Source: Sophora flavescens
Lineage: Eukaryota > Streptophyta > Magnoliopsida > Fabales > Fabaceae
Length of the DNA: 64,000 bases
Direction of reading: 5' to 3'
Assembly: GCA_030762895.1 (NCBI GenBank)
Contig: CM061063.1
Location: 217,226,103 to 217,290,102, forward strand
This document shows, one piece after another, positions 21,699-31,852 of this stretch. The position numbers and the translations under genes are program-made. The notes beneath the pieces are model-generated. The model was not told the origin of the DNA. It ran no database searches and worked only from the letters and a program-made list of their open reading frames with translations. How positions within the stretch are numbered: position 1 is the first letter of the stretch; each line of letters begins with the position of its first letter.

Positions 21699-23682
21699 TG
21701 TAACGCCCTTCGTTACATTAGTAGCCCAAATTAATTTTCTATAAAAACTTTTATAATATTTAAATTAAATAATCGAGTCATAAGATTTTTCAAAATAAAA
21801 AAAAATAAGTGTAAAAGATTCTCGTATATTCAAAATAATTAAATAAAGTAATAGTGTTAAATAAACCATTATATCCAAATAAAATAAGGTCTCATAAATA
21901 TTAATTAATGAAAACCACATAACTCTTTACAATTGTTTTTGCCTCAAAGCATGGACGTCTAATAAATCCAAAAGAAATAAAGAAATAAAAATAAACTTGA
22001 GCTAATATCTGCAAGACTTTCTCAAGACCAGCATCTATCTCAACACCTGTAAACTCTGAAAGACAACACCACTAATGAGATTTATAATCACAGTAAGTAA
22101 ACACAGTTCTAAAAGGTTTTCGAAAAGATGTTGCTTTCAGCCGGCGCGGTAACCGGAAAAACATCCATGGTACCCGCTAATTTTCCAAAATAATGTTCAT
22201 TAAAAAAAATACATTTAATTACAACAATCATATAACGACAACATAATCAAATATCATATATTAATTAAACAAAGTAATCAAACATCACACAATAACGCAA
22301 TCCTCAAGTGGCTCTGAAACCCCACTGTGTTGGTTTCTTGCCCAATTCGATGACTCGAGAACCTCATTACATTGGTTCCTTGCCCCTTGTCTGCGGTGAC
22401 TCGGGAACCTCGTTCTAGAATTGATTCCTTGCCACCCTCTTTATGGTGACCCGAGAACCTCGTTCTAGAATTGATTCCTTGCCCCCATGATGACCCGAGA
22501 ATCCAATTTTGAATTGACTCCTTGCCCCTATGGTGACCCGAGAACCTCGTAAATAAATTGGTTCCTTGCTTCCCATTAATGGTGACCCGAGAGCCTCGTT
22601 CATAAACTGGATTCCTTGCCCCATATCTTATTTTTTGACATCCCATTAAATGGCGATGTTACAAGTCAATGCCCCATTCTAAGGCGGCATATCAACAAAT
22701 TCCACACATCATGCATAAACTCATTCATCCATATTCTGAAGCACAAAACCATCAATCAAAATTGACAAACCTTTCAAAGAATATAACCACTACAATTCCA
22801 TATCATCATATAATCAAATCATTAATATCAATTGAACAAATATCATGTTATCACATAAATTTACGAGTACAACATAGCAATCATAAACACAAGGAATAAT
22901 ATATATCAACAAGCATATTAATCAACCAATATAAATACCAAGAATGTGTTTCACATCAAATAGTCAATTTAATCAATTTTATTTTGAAGACAAAAACCCC
23001 AAATAATTACTCATAATTTCATAATCAAACCCTTTAAAATTCTATACCATGAAAGTTTAAGAAAATAGGTGTTTACTTGTTGTAGACCTCCAAAAAGCCC
23101 TGACAACTATCTAGGAGAAATATTAGTGCTTCACAAAAAATATTTCTCCTTTTTGCTAATATATTTTGTACGCATGACTCTCTACTAAGCACCGCAAAAG
23201 CTCCTCAATGCCCCTATTCTTGTTCGGCGGCGCTAACTGGCTAACCATGTCCAATAGGTTTTCTAATTCTAACCCTTAGATATATACTTATATATTTATA
23301 AGGTTTAAAAGTTGAAACCCATCCCTCACTTCAATTCTACCCGGTGGCCCATATTTATTTGCTTCTTAGAAGCTCGAGTAACTTCTCATATCCAACATTT
23401 GTGGTTCATCTCATTATTAGTATTTTAAAAAGAGAACATGATGCCCCTGTGAGTGGAATTTGGCTAAAGCCCAGTTTCTCAACATTGAAAACAATGTGGT
23501 TACGTGAATAGCACAACACCTAGGCTTCTTAGTTTTTTTTTAACATTATGTTTCTTTTATAAATTATTAAATAATTCTAATTAACTTTTATACTAATAAT
23601 TTTCTACAGTAAACTTCATAATAACTTAATCTTTTTATTAAAAAGATTATATTAAATTATATTGAAATTTTAGGATGTTACA
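21699..23682 (-). mobile_element. 5' LTR of element B (1984 bases)
   Basis: Nearly identical to 15347-17344 with a few dozen differences by eye, so the insertion is fairly young compared with the host LTR. It carries the same dyad array at 22310-22692. Confidence 0.92.
22310..22692 (-). repeat. Dyad array in B 5' LTR
   Basis: Sister of the array at 15955-16345. The hairpin ACATC...GATGT (22638-22659) here has the spacer CCATTAAATGGC, which is itself self-complementary and lengthens the stem. ATGCC...GGCAT (22669-22690) keeps a CCATTCTAAGGC spacer. Confidence 0.92.
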
Positions 23683-23687
23683 CCGTG

Positions 23688-24428
23688 CCTGTATTCTGGT
23701 GTGTGCCTGGTGTTCTGGCAGAGTGCCTGGAGCCTGATCAACTCATCACTTGTTGGGATATCTCATGAGATTAAGTGGGAATGTTTAGATGGTGTATATG
23801 AAGTGTTCATGCATATTTTTCCAAAGGATGATGTTTGGGGTGTGAAACCCACTATGAGATTATATGTTTTAGTATGAATGCTTGTATAGACATAACATAT
23901 ATATGTATGTTTTCTGTTGTGTCGCGCATTTGGTCGTTGAGTTAAATTCATATATTGGTTTATCACTCTTGCATGTTTTATTTGTGTTTTCTTTGTTGTT
24001 TATATATTGGGGAGTTCAGAGGAGCCACTCAAGGATTATGGTGTCAACAAGAAGAAGGCTACTTAGCTCGGAGTATACTGACGCTACTGCCTTGTGTTAT
24101 AGTGTCTGTTAGTTATGACCAGCTTAGGTTTTATTTAATGTAGTATTGTTGTTATTAAATAATAATCTATACTATTAAAGATCTAAGTGTGAAAACAATA
24201 TGAGGCAGTATAGTTGTATGACTTATACATACTTATATATTTAGGTTTGGTTATGCTTACTTGGTTGTTGTAATGTTGAAAAAGAAAAGAAAATTATTTA
24301 TCACGATTTTGAGAATGAGAAATAATAATAACAAGAAAATATTATTTTTTCGAAAGCAACCAGCAAATATTCTTTTAATTTATTTTCCGCAAACAGGTAA
24401 CCATGTAATGCCCAAGGGGGGTGTTACA
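23688..24428 (+). mobile_element. 5' LTR of A2, last part
   Basis: Resumes the A2 LTR after element B and matches 29140-29885. It ends CCCAAGGGGGGTGTTACA directly before the primer-binding site. Confidence 0.92.
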
Positions 24429-24432
24429 TTAG

Positions 24433-24444
24433 TGGCATCAGAGC
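24433..24444 (+). other. Primer-binding site of A2
   Basis: TGGCATCAGAGC, one change from the initiator-Met complement. Confidence 0.9.
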
Positions 24445-24707
24445 TAGTCGAGTCTTTCGGGAACCTTGGGGAATAGGTCTATTATGTCTTTGTTGTGTGA
24501 TATCTGGTTGGACCTTGTTTGGATTGTTTCCTTGTCGAAACAATGTGTGTTAAGACACAAGTATGTGTGTTTTGGTGAGTTCTAATTGGATTGAGATCTT
24601 GTGAGAACCCCTGAATTGTAGATGATATGTTGATTGAATTACTTCTTAGAAGTAATGTGCGTTAACCCACCAATGCGCATTTCATTTTCTGGTTACGATC
24701 TAACTGA

Positions 24708-24720
24708 TTTTGTTCTGCAG
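24708..24720 (+). other. Candidate splice acceptor before A2 gag
   Basis: A T-rich tract ending TTCTGCAG/G lies eight bases before the gag ATG. Family D has a similar GTGCAG/G just before its gag start at 8073. Taken with the LTR donor sites, it suggests leader splicing. Inference. Confidence 0.35.
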
Positions 24721-24727
24721 GTCAGTT

Positions 24728-25971
24728 ATGCAACTCGCACCAGAAGGTGGACGTGGACGAGGACATGGTCGCATAGGTGGTCCTATTGGTGGTCGTGGTA
24801 ACATGAATGAAAACTATGAGGAAGGAGTGGACTATGCTGCTCAGGCTATGAAACATGTGGCAGCTGCTATTGCCAATCAAATTGCATCTATGAATGCCCG
24901 GAATCTACAAGCTGCGGAAGGCAAAGCCCTGATTACGTTTCGAAGCCAAAATCCATCACAATTTGGTGGGGATGCTGATCATGAGAAAGCTGATTTATGG
25001 ATTCAGGATCTGGAGAAAATCTTTGAACTGGTGGTTACTCCTGCAGAAGTAAGGGTTACTTATGTTGTTTCCTGCTGATAGGAGATGCGGAGTATTGGTG
25101 AAAGAGTGTTCAACTACTGCTTGAAGCCGATCATCAGGAGATTACCTGGAACGTTTTCCGAACTGCATTCATGGATAAGTATTTTCCGGAGAGCGTTAGG
25201 ATCGAGAAAGAGATGGAATTTCTGGGATTACAACAACAAGACCTGTCTATGGGAGAGTATGCGGCAAAGTTTGAATCGCTTGCCAAATACTTCCGATTAA
25301 GGTTCGAGATTAAGGAATCTGTCTTACCTCTGCAACTTCGAACTTTTCAAGATTTATTTGAGATGAGTCGGAAGATTGAGCAGATGAGGAAAGGAAGAAA
25401 TGATAAGGGAAATGTTGAAGGACCCTCTTGAACCAAGGATCAATCTAAGAATCAGGGAGAAAAGAAAGTGCAGAGAAAACCTTATTTCCGACCACCAGGA
25501 AATGACCAGAATCGACAACAACATCATTCGAATTTTGCTGCAATAAGGAGTAGTGGCCAAAATAATCAAAATCAAAGTCAAGTTAGAAGGTGCTTCAGGT
25601 CTGGAGATACAAGACATATGTTGGATACTTGCCCTGTGAGGGGAGCTAAGTGTTTCAACTGTGGTCAAGTGGGACATTTGGCAAGGGATTGCAATGCACC
25701 AAAGGGAGCTAAGTGTTTCAATTGTGGCCAAATGGGACATTGGGAGAAGGATTGCAATGCACCAAAGCATGGACCGACTGTCAATAATACCAGAGAAAAT
25801 AAGCCGACGGCTGCGGGTAGAGTTTTTCATGTGTGGAACGCTAAGACTGTAAGCTTTGATGATAATCTTTTAACTATACTTTTTGAATTCGAGAACAATT
25901 CATACTTTTATTTCGATGGATTGTGTGTGGATGTGTTGAAATTACCTATCTCTGTGATTATTATGAGATGA
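24728..25971 (+). pseudogene. gag: Gag of A2, broken
   Basis: The start codon is the ATG at 24728. The N-terminal part is Gly/Arg-rich (GGRGRGHGRIGGPIGGRG), followed by ITFRSQNPSQFGGDADHEKADLWIQDLEKIF, which is gag-like. The frame is lost at 25076 and continues in frame 1 (FMDKYFPESVRIEKEMEF, then MGEYAAKFESLAKYFR). A stop at 25429 precedes a basic linker. Three zinc knuckles follow: the first (CFRSGDTRHMLDTC) has lost a Cys; CFNCGQVGHLARDC and CFNCGQMGHWEKDC are intact. No protease or RT follows; non-coding sequence with the purine tract starts at about 25975. This is the only coding relic in A2. Confidence 0.9.
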
Positions 25972-26359
25972 TTGTTTCAAATTTCAACTATTCAACTAGT
26001 TATTGTGAAATTCTATATGTTGAACTGTTCTATTGTTGTTCGGGATAGACAATTTCTTGAAAAAACAAGTTTCTCAATGAGACTTAGTCTAGTCACTTTT
26101 ACTTTTGGTATAAGTGATCCAGTCTGAATTTTAGTCGGACTATCAATTTTAAAAAAAAATAAAAAAATCATTGTTGATAAGTTCCCTGAACCTGTTAATG
26201 AATTTTTATGCACGAGATATCCTGGTATTCCTTTCAGATTGATGAAATTTTTTATTTTATATACTTTCTTGTGAGAGTCCAACCTTGGGATTAAGAAATC
26301 CTATTTAGTTTCGATTCACGAAATTTCGAGGACGAATTTTTTTTTTAGTGGGGTAGTAA
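25972..26359 (+). mobile_element. Non-coding 3' internal tail of A2
   Basis: It shares phrases with 1440-1620 of A1 (such as CTAGTCACTTTTACTTT) and ends with AAATTTCGAGGACGAA and a purine-rich tract before the 3' LTR. pol has been deleted between the gag knuckles and this tail. Confidence 0.8.
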
Positions 26360-29300
26360 TGTAACACCCCGATTTTCACTGTTTTAAATAACAGATATAA
26401 GTATGATTATGTTTATATATTTATATGAGTGTTAGAAAATTATTTTAAATAAATGGATTTCATCATTAAATTCTACTTGAACGTAGAAAGCTACGATTAA
26501 AATTTAGGTTGGAAAGTCAGGTGACTCCCGGCTCGCGAATTTCATTGACTGTATAATTATACTGCTCAAAAGACCTAATTTTAATCCATGAACAAAAAAC
26601 TTAAGATTTTTATTTTATTTCCTATGATAGTGTATTTTTAGAATTATTTCATAAAAAGTGAAATAATATACGTTTTACGGACGCAATACTCAATCGAGCG
26701 AACGACAGAGCTGATTATAGGAGTTTCGGGACTTGATAAGTGGATAAACCCTATATTCTCTTAGAACTAAGTCATCCATGTGAGAGGCTTAATGTGGCTT
26801 AGGGTTATGTTAGCAATTTTTTATAATTACATTTTGACCCCAAAACTTTCTATTAATTACATTTTGGTCCCTAAACTAAATTTCATGATACACTAAGTGA
26901 AATGGGCCAAATTCTTGTCATCCAAACCCATTAAGGGCTGCGTCCTAGAGGCCAAATGTCATGACCAAAGATTAATTTTCATGATGCCATTTTAATTACC
27001 TAAGTTTCCTATGTCATGATTTTATGCCTTAAGCTATTTTAATGAACAAAGTCATTTGGACTTGGGCTTTCTTGGACCAAAAATGGCACAAGGCCCATGC
27101 TTGCCGTGTCTGCCCATAAGCTTGAATAGTCAAGCTCATTCAAGATCATTCTCACACTTTCTCACATATTCTCACAATTTCTCAAAAGCTCTCAAGTGTT
27201 CTACCTTGTTCTTATTTTTCTCTCACAAAGAAGCCAAGTTTGTGAAGGAGGTTGAAGATTGCTTGATCATTTTTCAATTCCAATAGGTGATTCTTCATCC
27301 TCATCATCTTTTAGTCATTGTTTCTTCAAATAATTTCATGATTCAAAGCTTTATTTTTCATGTTCATCTTAGTTGTTCTTAATTTTGATAAATCATAGAA
27401 TAATCCTAAAAATACGAAACCAATTTCTATGTTCCTATTATTATCTCTTCTATCATAATCCAAGAGTATGTTGAAATCAAAAAATTCCTTCCCCTTTTAC
27501 TCATCAAGGCCGAACCTATAGAGGTGAAGTTGGAGGAGATTTTGTTCATGTCTTTTGTAAATAATCATGTGTATTAGCTTGTCAATATATATGTTTAGGG
27601 AATCCAAGTTGTTCTGTCAAACAAAAATCCCTAGACCTATGAACATGTCATGGCCGAAACTAGGTGTCTGTGAGTTAGGATGTTTTGATTTCCAAACTTA
27701 GTTGTTTAGCCACTATTCCATGATCTTGGTTAATTAAGGATCATTAATCCATGACTTAATCATGATTAGGAATATTTAGTCACAAAGACCCTTGAGGTCG
27801 TGACCATGTAGGAAGGATTTTGATGGTTTTAATTGTTTGATTAGTAATGGTTTGATTGTATTGGTGAAGGTTGAATTTATTCCGTTGTGTACGTGGGAGC
27901 CGGGCATTCGACGAAGCAATTTATTCCGCTGAGAATTCTACGAGAGGTAAGAGGGGATTACCTGAGGGATATATTCGATGGCTATATGTTATCATGTGTT
28001 TGTCCTTAATTATTTGTCTGTTAGTATTTATTTAAGTTGTTTAAGTTATGGTATTTGTATCTGTGTTGGTTTAATTGCGTTTAATTGTTTATCTGCAATT
28101 ATATTATGCGGTTGTGATGCATGATTTACCTGGGAATATCTGTGTGATATTATTGTTGGTTGTTGTTTGAGAAGCCTGACAGTGGTCAGTGCCTAATTAA
28201 ATTAGTTGGATAAAAGCTTTAAGAAGCTTCATAAATTATATTCAATGTTTTAACGGTAAAATATTGGTATATAATATTCATGGAAACTTTTATTTGGGAA
28301 AAATAAGGAATTTTGGAAAATATCATTATTTTAATGATTTATTACTGTAAGAGTGGATTATGAGTCACAATGAGAGCGAAACCGTGAAATTATTTTTGTA
28401 CTGCTAATTTTTACGTAAGAAATTTCGTGATATTATAAAAAGTTATTTTATGAAATTAATTGTTGAAAATAAGTTATTTATGATTTTATAAAATTATTTA
28501 ATTGTAAAAAGCTAAGTTTTGGCTTAAAAGGGTTTAAAAGTGATAATTGACGGCAAATTTGGAAAAGTGTCGACGGCAAGTATTTTGAAACGGCAGTACG
28601 TATTTAAGTAAGTTTAAAACCTCAAGTGACTCACCTTTGTGAAAACTAAGTTTTATTATTTAAGGATTTTATTGAAGAATTTCTCATTGGAAAAGAATTT
28701 CCGAAAGCAAAATTAATTCAACCGTGTTGAAAGTGGTGTTGAACTTAGTAACCGAGACATTGGGGTACTAAGGTTCTTTGTTGTTATGGACTTGGGGTCC
28801 TTTGGACTTTGAGATCCTGTAGACTTGTTGTCTACTATATACGTGGTGTATACTGTGTTTAAACATTTAAGATGTTTTCTATTACCACAAACCTATGACT
28901 AGTGTATCAGTCGAGAGGTGTCGTGATTGAGCACTCGGACTATGAGGTCCTGTGTTGTAATAAAAGTTTTAAAGATGTTAAAAATATGTGAGTCGTAAGC
29001 CAGTTTGAGCGTCGACAAAGAAAGATTAAACACAAAGAAAAGTTTCAAGAACAGAGTGTTTTTGCATGCATTTGGCAGACGTGCCCGTTTTGTTCTGGTT
29101 GTGTGCCTGTATTCTAGTTGCGTGCCCGGTGTCCTGGCTCCGTGCCTGTGTTCTGGCTGTGTGCCTGGTGTTCTGGCTGCGTGCCTGGAGCCTGATAAAC
29201 TCATCACTTGTTGGGATATCTCATGAGATTAAGTCGGAATGTTTAGATGGTGTATATGAAGTGTTCATGCATATTTTTCCAAAGGATGATGTTTGGGGTG

Positions 29301-29885
29301 TGAAACCCATTATGAGATTATATGTTTTAGTATGAATGCTTGTATAGACATAACATATATATGTGTGTCTTCTATTGTGTCATGCATGTGGTCGTCAAGT
29401 TAAATCCATATATTGGTTTATCACTCTTGCATGTTTTATTTGTGTTTTCTTTGCTGTTTATATATTGGGGAGTTCAGAGGAGCCACTCAAGGATTATGGT
29501 GTCAACAAGAAGAAGGCTACTTAGCTCGAAGTATACTGACTCTACTGCCTTGTGTTATAGTGTCTGTTAGTTATGACCAGCTTAAGTTTTATTTAATGTA
29601 GTGTTGTTGTTATTAAATAATGATCTATACTATTAAAGATCTAAGTGTGAAAATAATATGAGGCAGTATAGTTGTATGACTTATACATACTTATATATTT
29701 AGGTTTGGTTATGCTTACTTGGTTGTTGTAATGTTGAAAAAGAAAATAAAAAAATTTATCACGATTTTGAGAATGAGAAATAATAATAAAAGAAAATATT
29801 ATTTTTCTGAAAGCAACCAGCAAATATTCTTTTAATTTATTTTCCTCAAACAGGTAACCATGTAATTCCCAAAGGGGGTGTTACA
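26360..29885 (+). mobile_element. 3' LTR of A2 (3526 bases)
   Basis: It starts TGTAACACCCCGA and ends TTCCCAAAGGGGGTGTTACA, followed by the CCGAC duplication. Over the first 140 bases I count roughly 9-11 differences from both the 5' LTR and the LTR at 48253, so insertion and later duplication are of similar age. It holds the array at 29080-29190 and no gene. Confidence 0.93.
29080..29190 (+). repeat. Minisatellite in A2 3' LTR
   Basis: Five units of about 18-22 bases of the form TTCTGGCTGTGTGCCTGTG. The GGC...GCC core dyad is kept in most units, and outer arms are degraded compared with 15297-15330. It shows the uninterrupted target of element B (CTCCGTGCCTG). Confidence 0.85.
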
Positions 29886-30394
29886 CCGACACCCTGGTAT
29901 ATGAATATATAATTCTTTATTCGAATTTATAGTCTACCTAAAACTTATTCAAGAAAACTTAAAAAATTTAGGCCAATATAAATTTTAATGCCATATACTA
30001 ACATTACCGATTTACAAATTGGTATTCAAACTCATTACATGATTTTAACTAACATTGGGAAATGTTTAGTTGATATACATGGTCTGTATAAATATATTTT
30101 CCAATTTTGCACGAATCTCTAATTGTTACATCATTATATATTTCTACTATTATCCTAACTATCTAAAAGTCATCCATATTATGAATTTTTTTTGGATAAT
30201 ATTATAAAAATTCTATTATCGCAATTCATATTCATTAAACTATAATGAGTATATATATAAATAAATGTGTTATTTAAAAGTTTTGATCATACAAATTTTA
30301 AGGAAAATATTTTTTGTTGAAATTTGAATAGAAATTTGTAAAATTTTTCATAAGGCAACATATACCTCGTGCATGGCACAGGTGTCTACACTAG
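29886..30394 (+). mobile_element. 3' part of Helitron, unit 1
   Basis: It continues the Helitron after A2 (starting with the CCGAC duplication). It is AT-rich with no ORF. It ends with a hairpin, CCT-C-GTGC-ATG-GCAC-AGG (30365-30382), then TGTCTACA and CTAG at 30391-30394 followed by T. A GC hairpin about 10 bases before CTAG is the standard Helitron 3' end. Confidence 0.75.
30365..30394 (+). other. Helitron 3' terminus (hairpin plus CTAG)
   Basis: The stem GTGC/GCAC extends by CCT/AGG across one bulged C, with loop ATG; CTAG is the final tetranucleotide and the next base is T, as required for insertion between A and T. The matching 5' end TCTATAATAT is at 44831 in the second unit. Confidence 0.75.
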
Positions 30395-31651
30395 TATAAG
30401 ACATATACACGTATAAACATACATTTCATGCATCCCATACATACATCTCATACATTTCATGCATTTCATACATAAACATACATGATATGTTTAATGGTTA
30501 TGGCCCCCTAGCATGAGAGAATTAAATAACTAATTTATTACAATTCTTTGACCCTCGAGCAAGTTTCTCAAGCTTCTCCCACGGCGTCATCATTTGGTGT
30601 TGCCTCCTCTTCAACTAGAGCAATTAATTTTATTTTAAATAAATAAATAATTAAAGGGACAGTATGCAGACCGTATTTAAATAAATAAATCACGACACGC
30701 GGTCGTATTTACCCAAAATAAATAACACCATAATCTAAGGCCATAACCATATACCTTAAAATAAAATATTTAATTAAAAACAATAATAATAAACACTTTA
30801 TTATTATTATTATTATTAAATAAATTTTAAAGTGAAAATATTGATGAAATCAATTGCCAAAATAATATCACATGATAAATTTTTATTTGATTTCAAAAGA
30901 TCAAATCTTTTAATTGAATTTAATTGATTTCACCTAATAAATTTCCAAATCACGAAATCAAAGCTTGATTTTCAAAGCAAAAGATCACGTAATAATTGCT
31001 AATACACTTTTCATAGAAATGATTTGGAAATAGATTGTACTTTAATGGAAAATGGATCCTCCTTTATTTTGTTCATAACAATCACATGGACCCTCATATT
31101 GTACTTTTAAATAAATTAAAAACCGGATTCTATTTTCAAACAAAATAAAATGAATTTTGTTTAAACAAAAATAAAATTGAAACACGTGAATCCGGTCTCT
31201 TTTTGAAATCAAAACAAGGTCCTTGTAACAAAATCCAATTCACGGATTGAAGCACAGTGGTCCTTGAACAAAAGCCAAACCTTTAAACTTATAATCAAAA
31301 GGAAATTCATGCTTCAAAGCAATTCACATTTTTACTTATAATAATCGAAGCTGATCCTATTCGGAAGTTCCATGCTTCAAAATGCAATTCAAGTCCAGGA
31401 GAACCAAAAAGCAACGCGTATGTGCTCTTAAGTCTACACATACGACCTTTTTTATTAAAAAAAAAGGATTGAACGCCCAGAAATTAACGCACAAATATAT
31501 CAACATATAAATCAAAAAAGAACAAATATGTGCTCACAAAATTAACATGTATTCGATTGAATCACATTCAAAAGCAATAAAATATGTTATCTAACGAAGC
31601 AAACAAGCACCTTGGGACTCAAGGTAACTACGACCATGGCTCTAATACCAA
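30395..31651 (-). mobile_element. Copia leader region, unit 1
   Basis: Lies between the Helitron end and the copia 5' LTR on the minus strand and ends with a primer-binding site at 31639-31650. It is AT-rich with ATT and TACAT runs and no ORF I recognise. I read it as the 5' untranslated part of family C, continuous before Helitron insertion with 44207-44830 of the second unit. Confidence 0.6.
31639..31650 (-). other. Primer-binding site of copia element C
   Basis: GCTCTAATACCA on the plus strand reads TGGTATTAGAGC on the minus strand, one change from the initiator-Met complement, one base from the LTR. Confidence 0.88.
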
Positions 31652-31852
31652 TGTTGGGTTTTCGTGAGATTATCCTATTTTAAAATCAAATCTCAAGGCG
31701 GGAGAAAACCATCCCATGGATCGTGCATTATAAACATGAATCACAAATGGCAAATAGTGTTTACCTCTTGAAGCGTGCTTTACTTTTTGTGAGCAAACGG
31801 GCGTCGGAGCTATGTGTCTTGTGCTAGTTGATAGCTACGGGGAGACACTGTC

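Larger units (their letters stand above)
15347..23682 (-). mobile_element. Three-LTR chromovirus-type element B inside the A2 LTR
   Basis: On the minus strand the order is 5' LTR (21699-23682), primer-binding site, internal region 1 (19849-21698), a divergent LTR B' (17930-19848), primer-binding site, internal region 2 (17345-17929), 3' LTR (15347-17344). The flanks are TCGTG (15342-15346) and CCGTG (23683-23687). The uninterrupted sister LTR reads CTCCGTGCCTG at this spot (near 29135), which confirms a 5-base target duplication with one later change. Only a chromodomain tail is left of pol, so the element is non-autonomous. Confidence 0.9.
12542..29885 (+). mobile_element. Complete family A retrotransposon A2, with nested element B
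   Basis: The element starts TGTAACACCCCGA and ends AAGGGGGTGTTACA, flanked by identical 5-base duplications CCGAC (12537-12541 and 29886-29890). Parts: 5' LTR 12542-15346 plus 23688-24428 (about 3546 bases without the insert), internal region 24429-26359, 3' LTR 26360-29885 (3526 bases). The internal region has a primer-binding site and a gag relic but no protease, RT, RNase H or integrase. It must have moved with enzymes supplied by another element (a gag-only, non-autonomous type). Confidence 0.93.

Noticed and set aside
23882..24112. 76-codon ORF conserved at 29340-29570
   Set aside because: Both lie in the two LTRs of one element, so conservation reflects LTR identity; the frame is not open in LTR 3266-7000.
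24165..24185. Helitron 5' start (TCTATACTATTAAAG)
   Set aside because: It occurs at the same place in both A2 LTRs (also 29625) and no hairpin-CTRR end pairs with it; it is part of the LTR.
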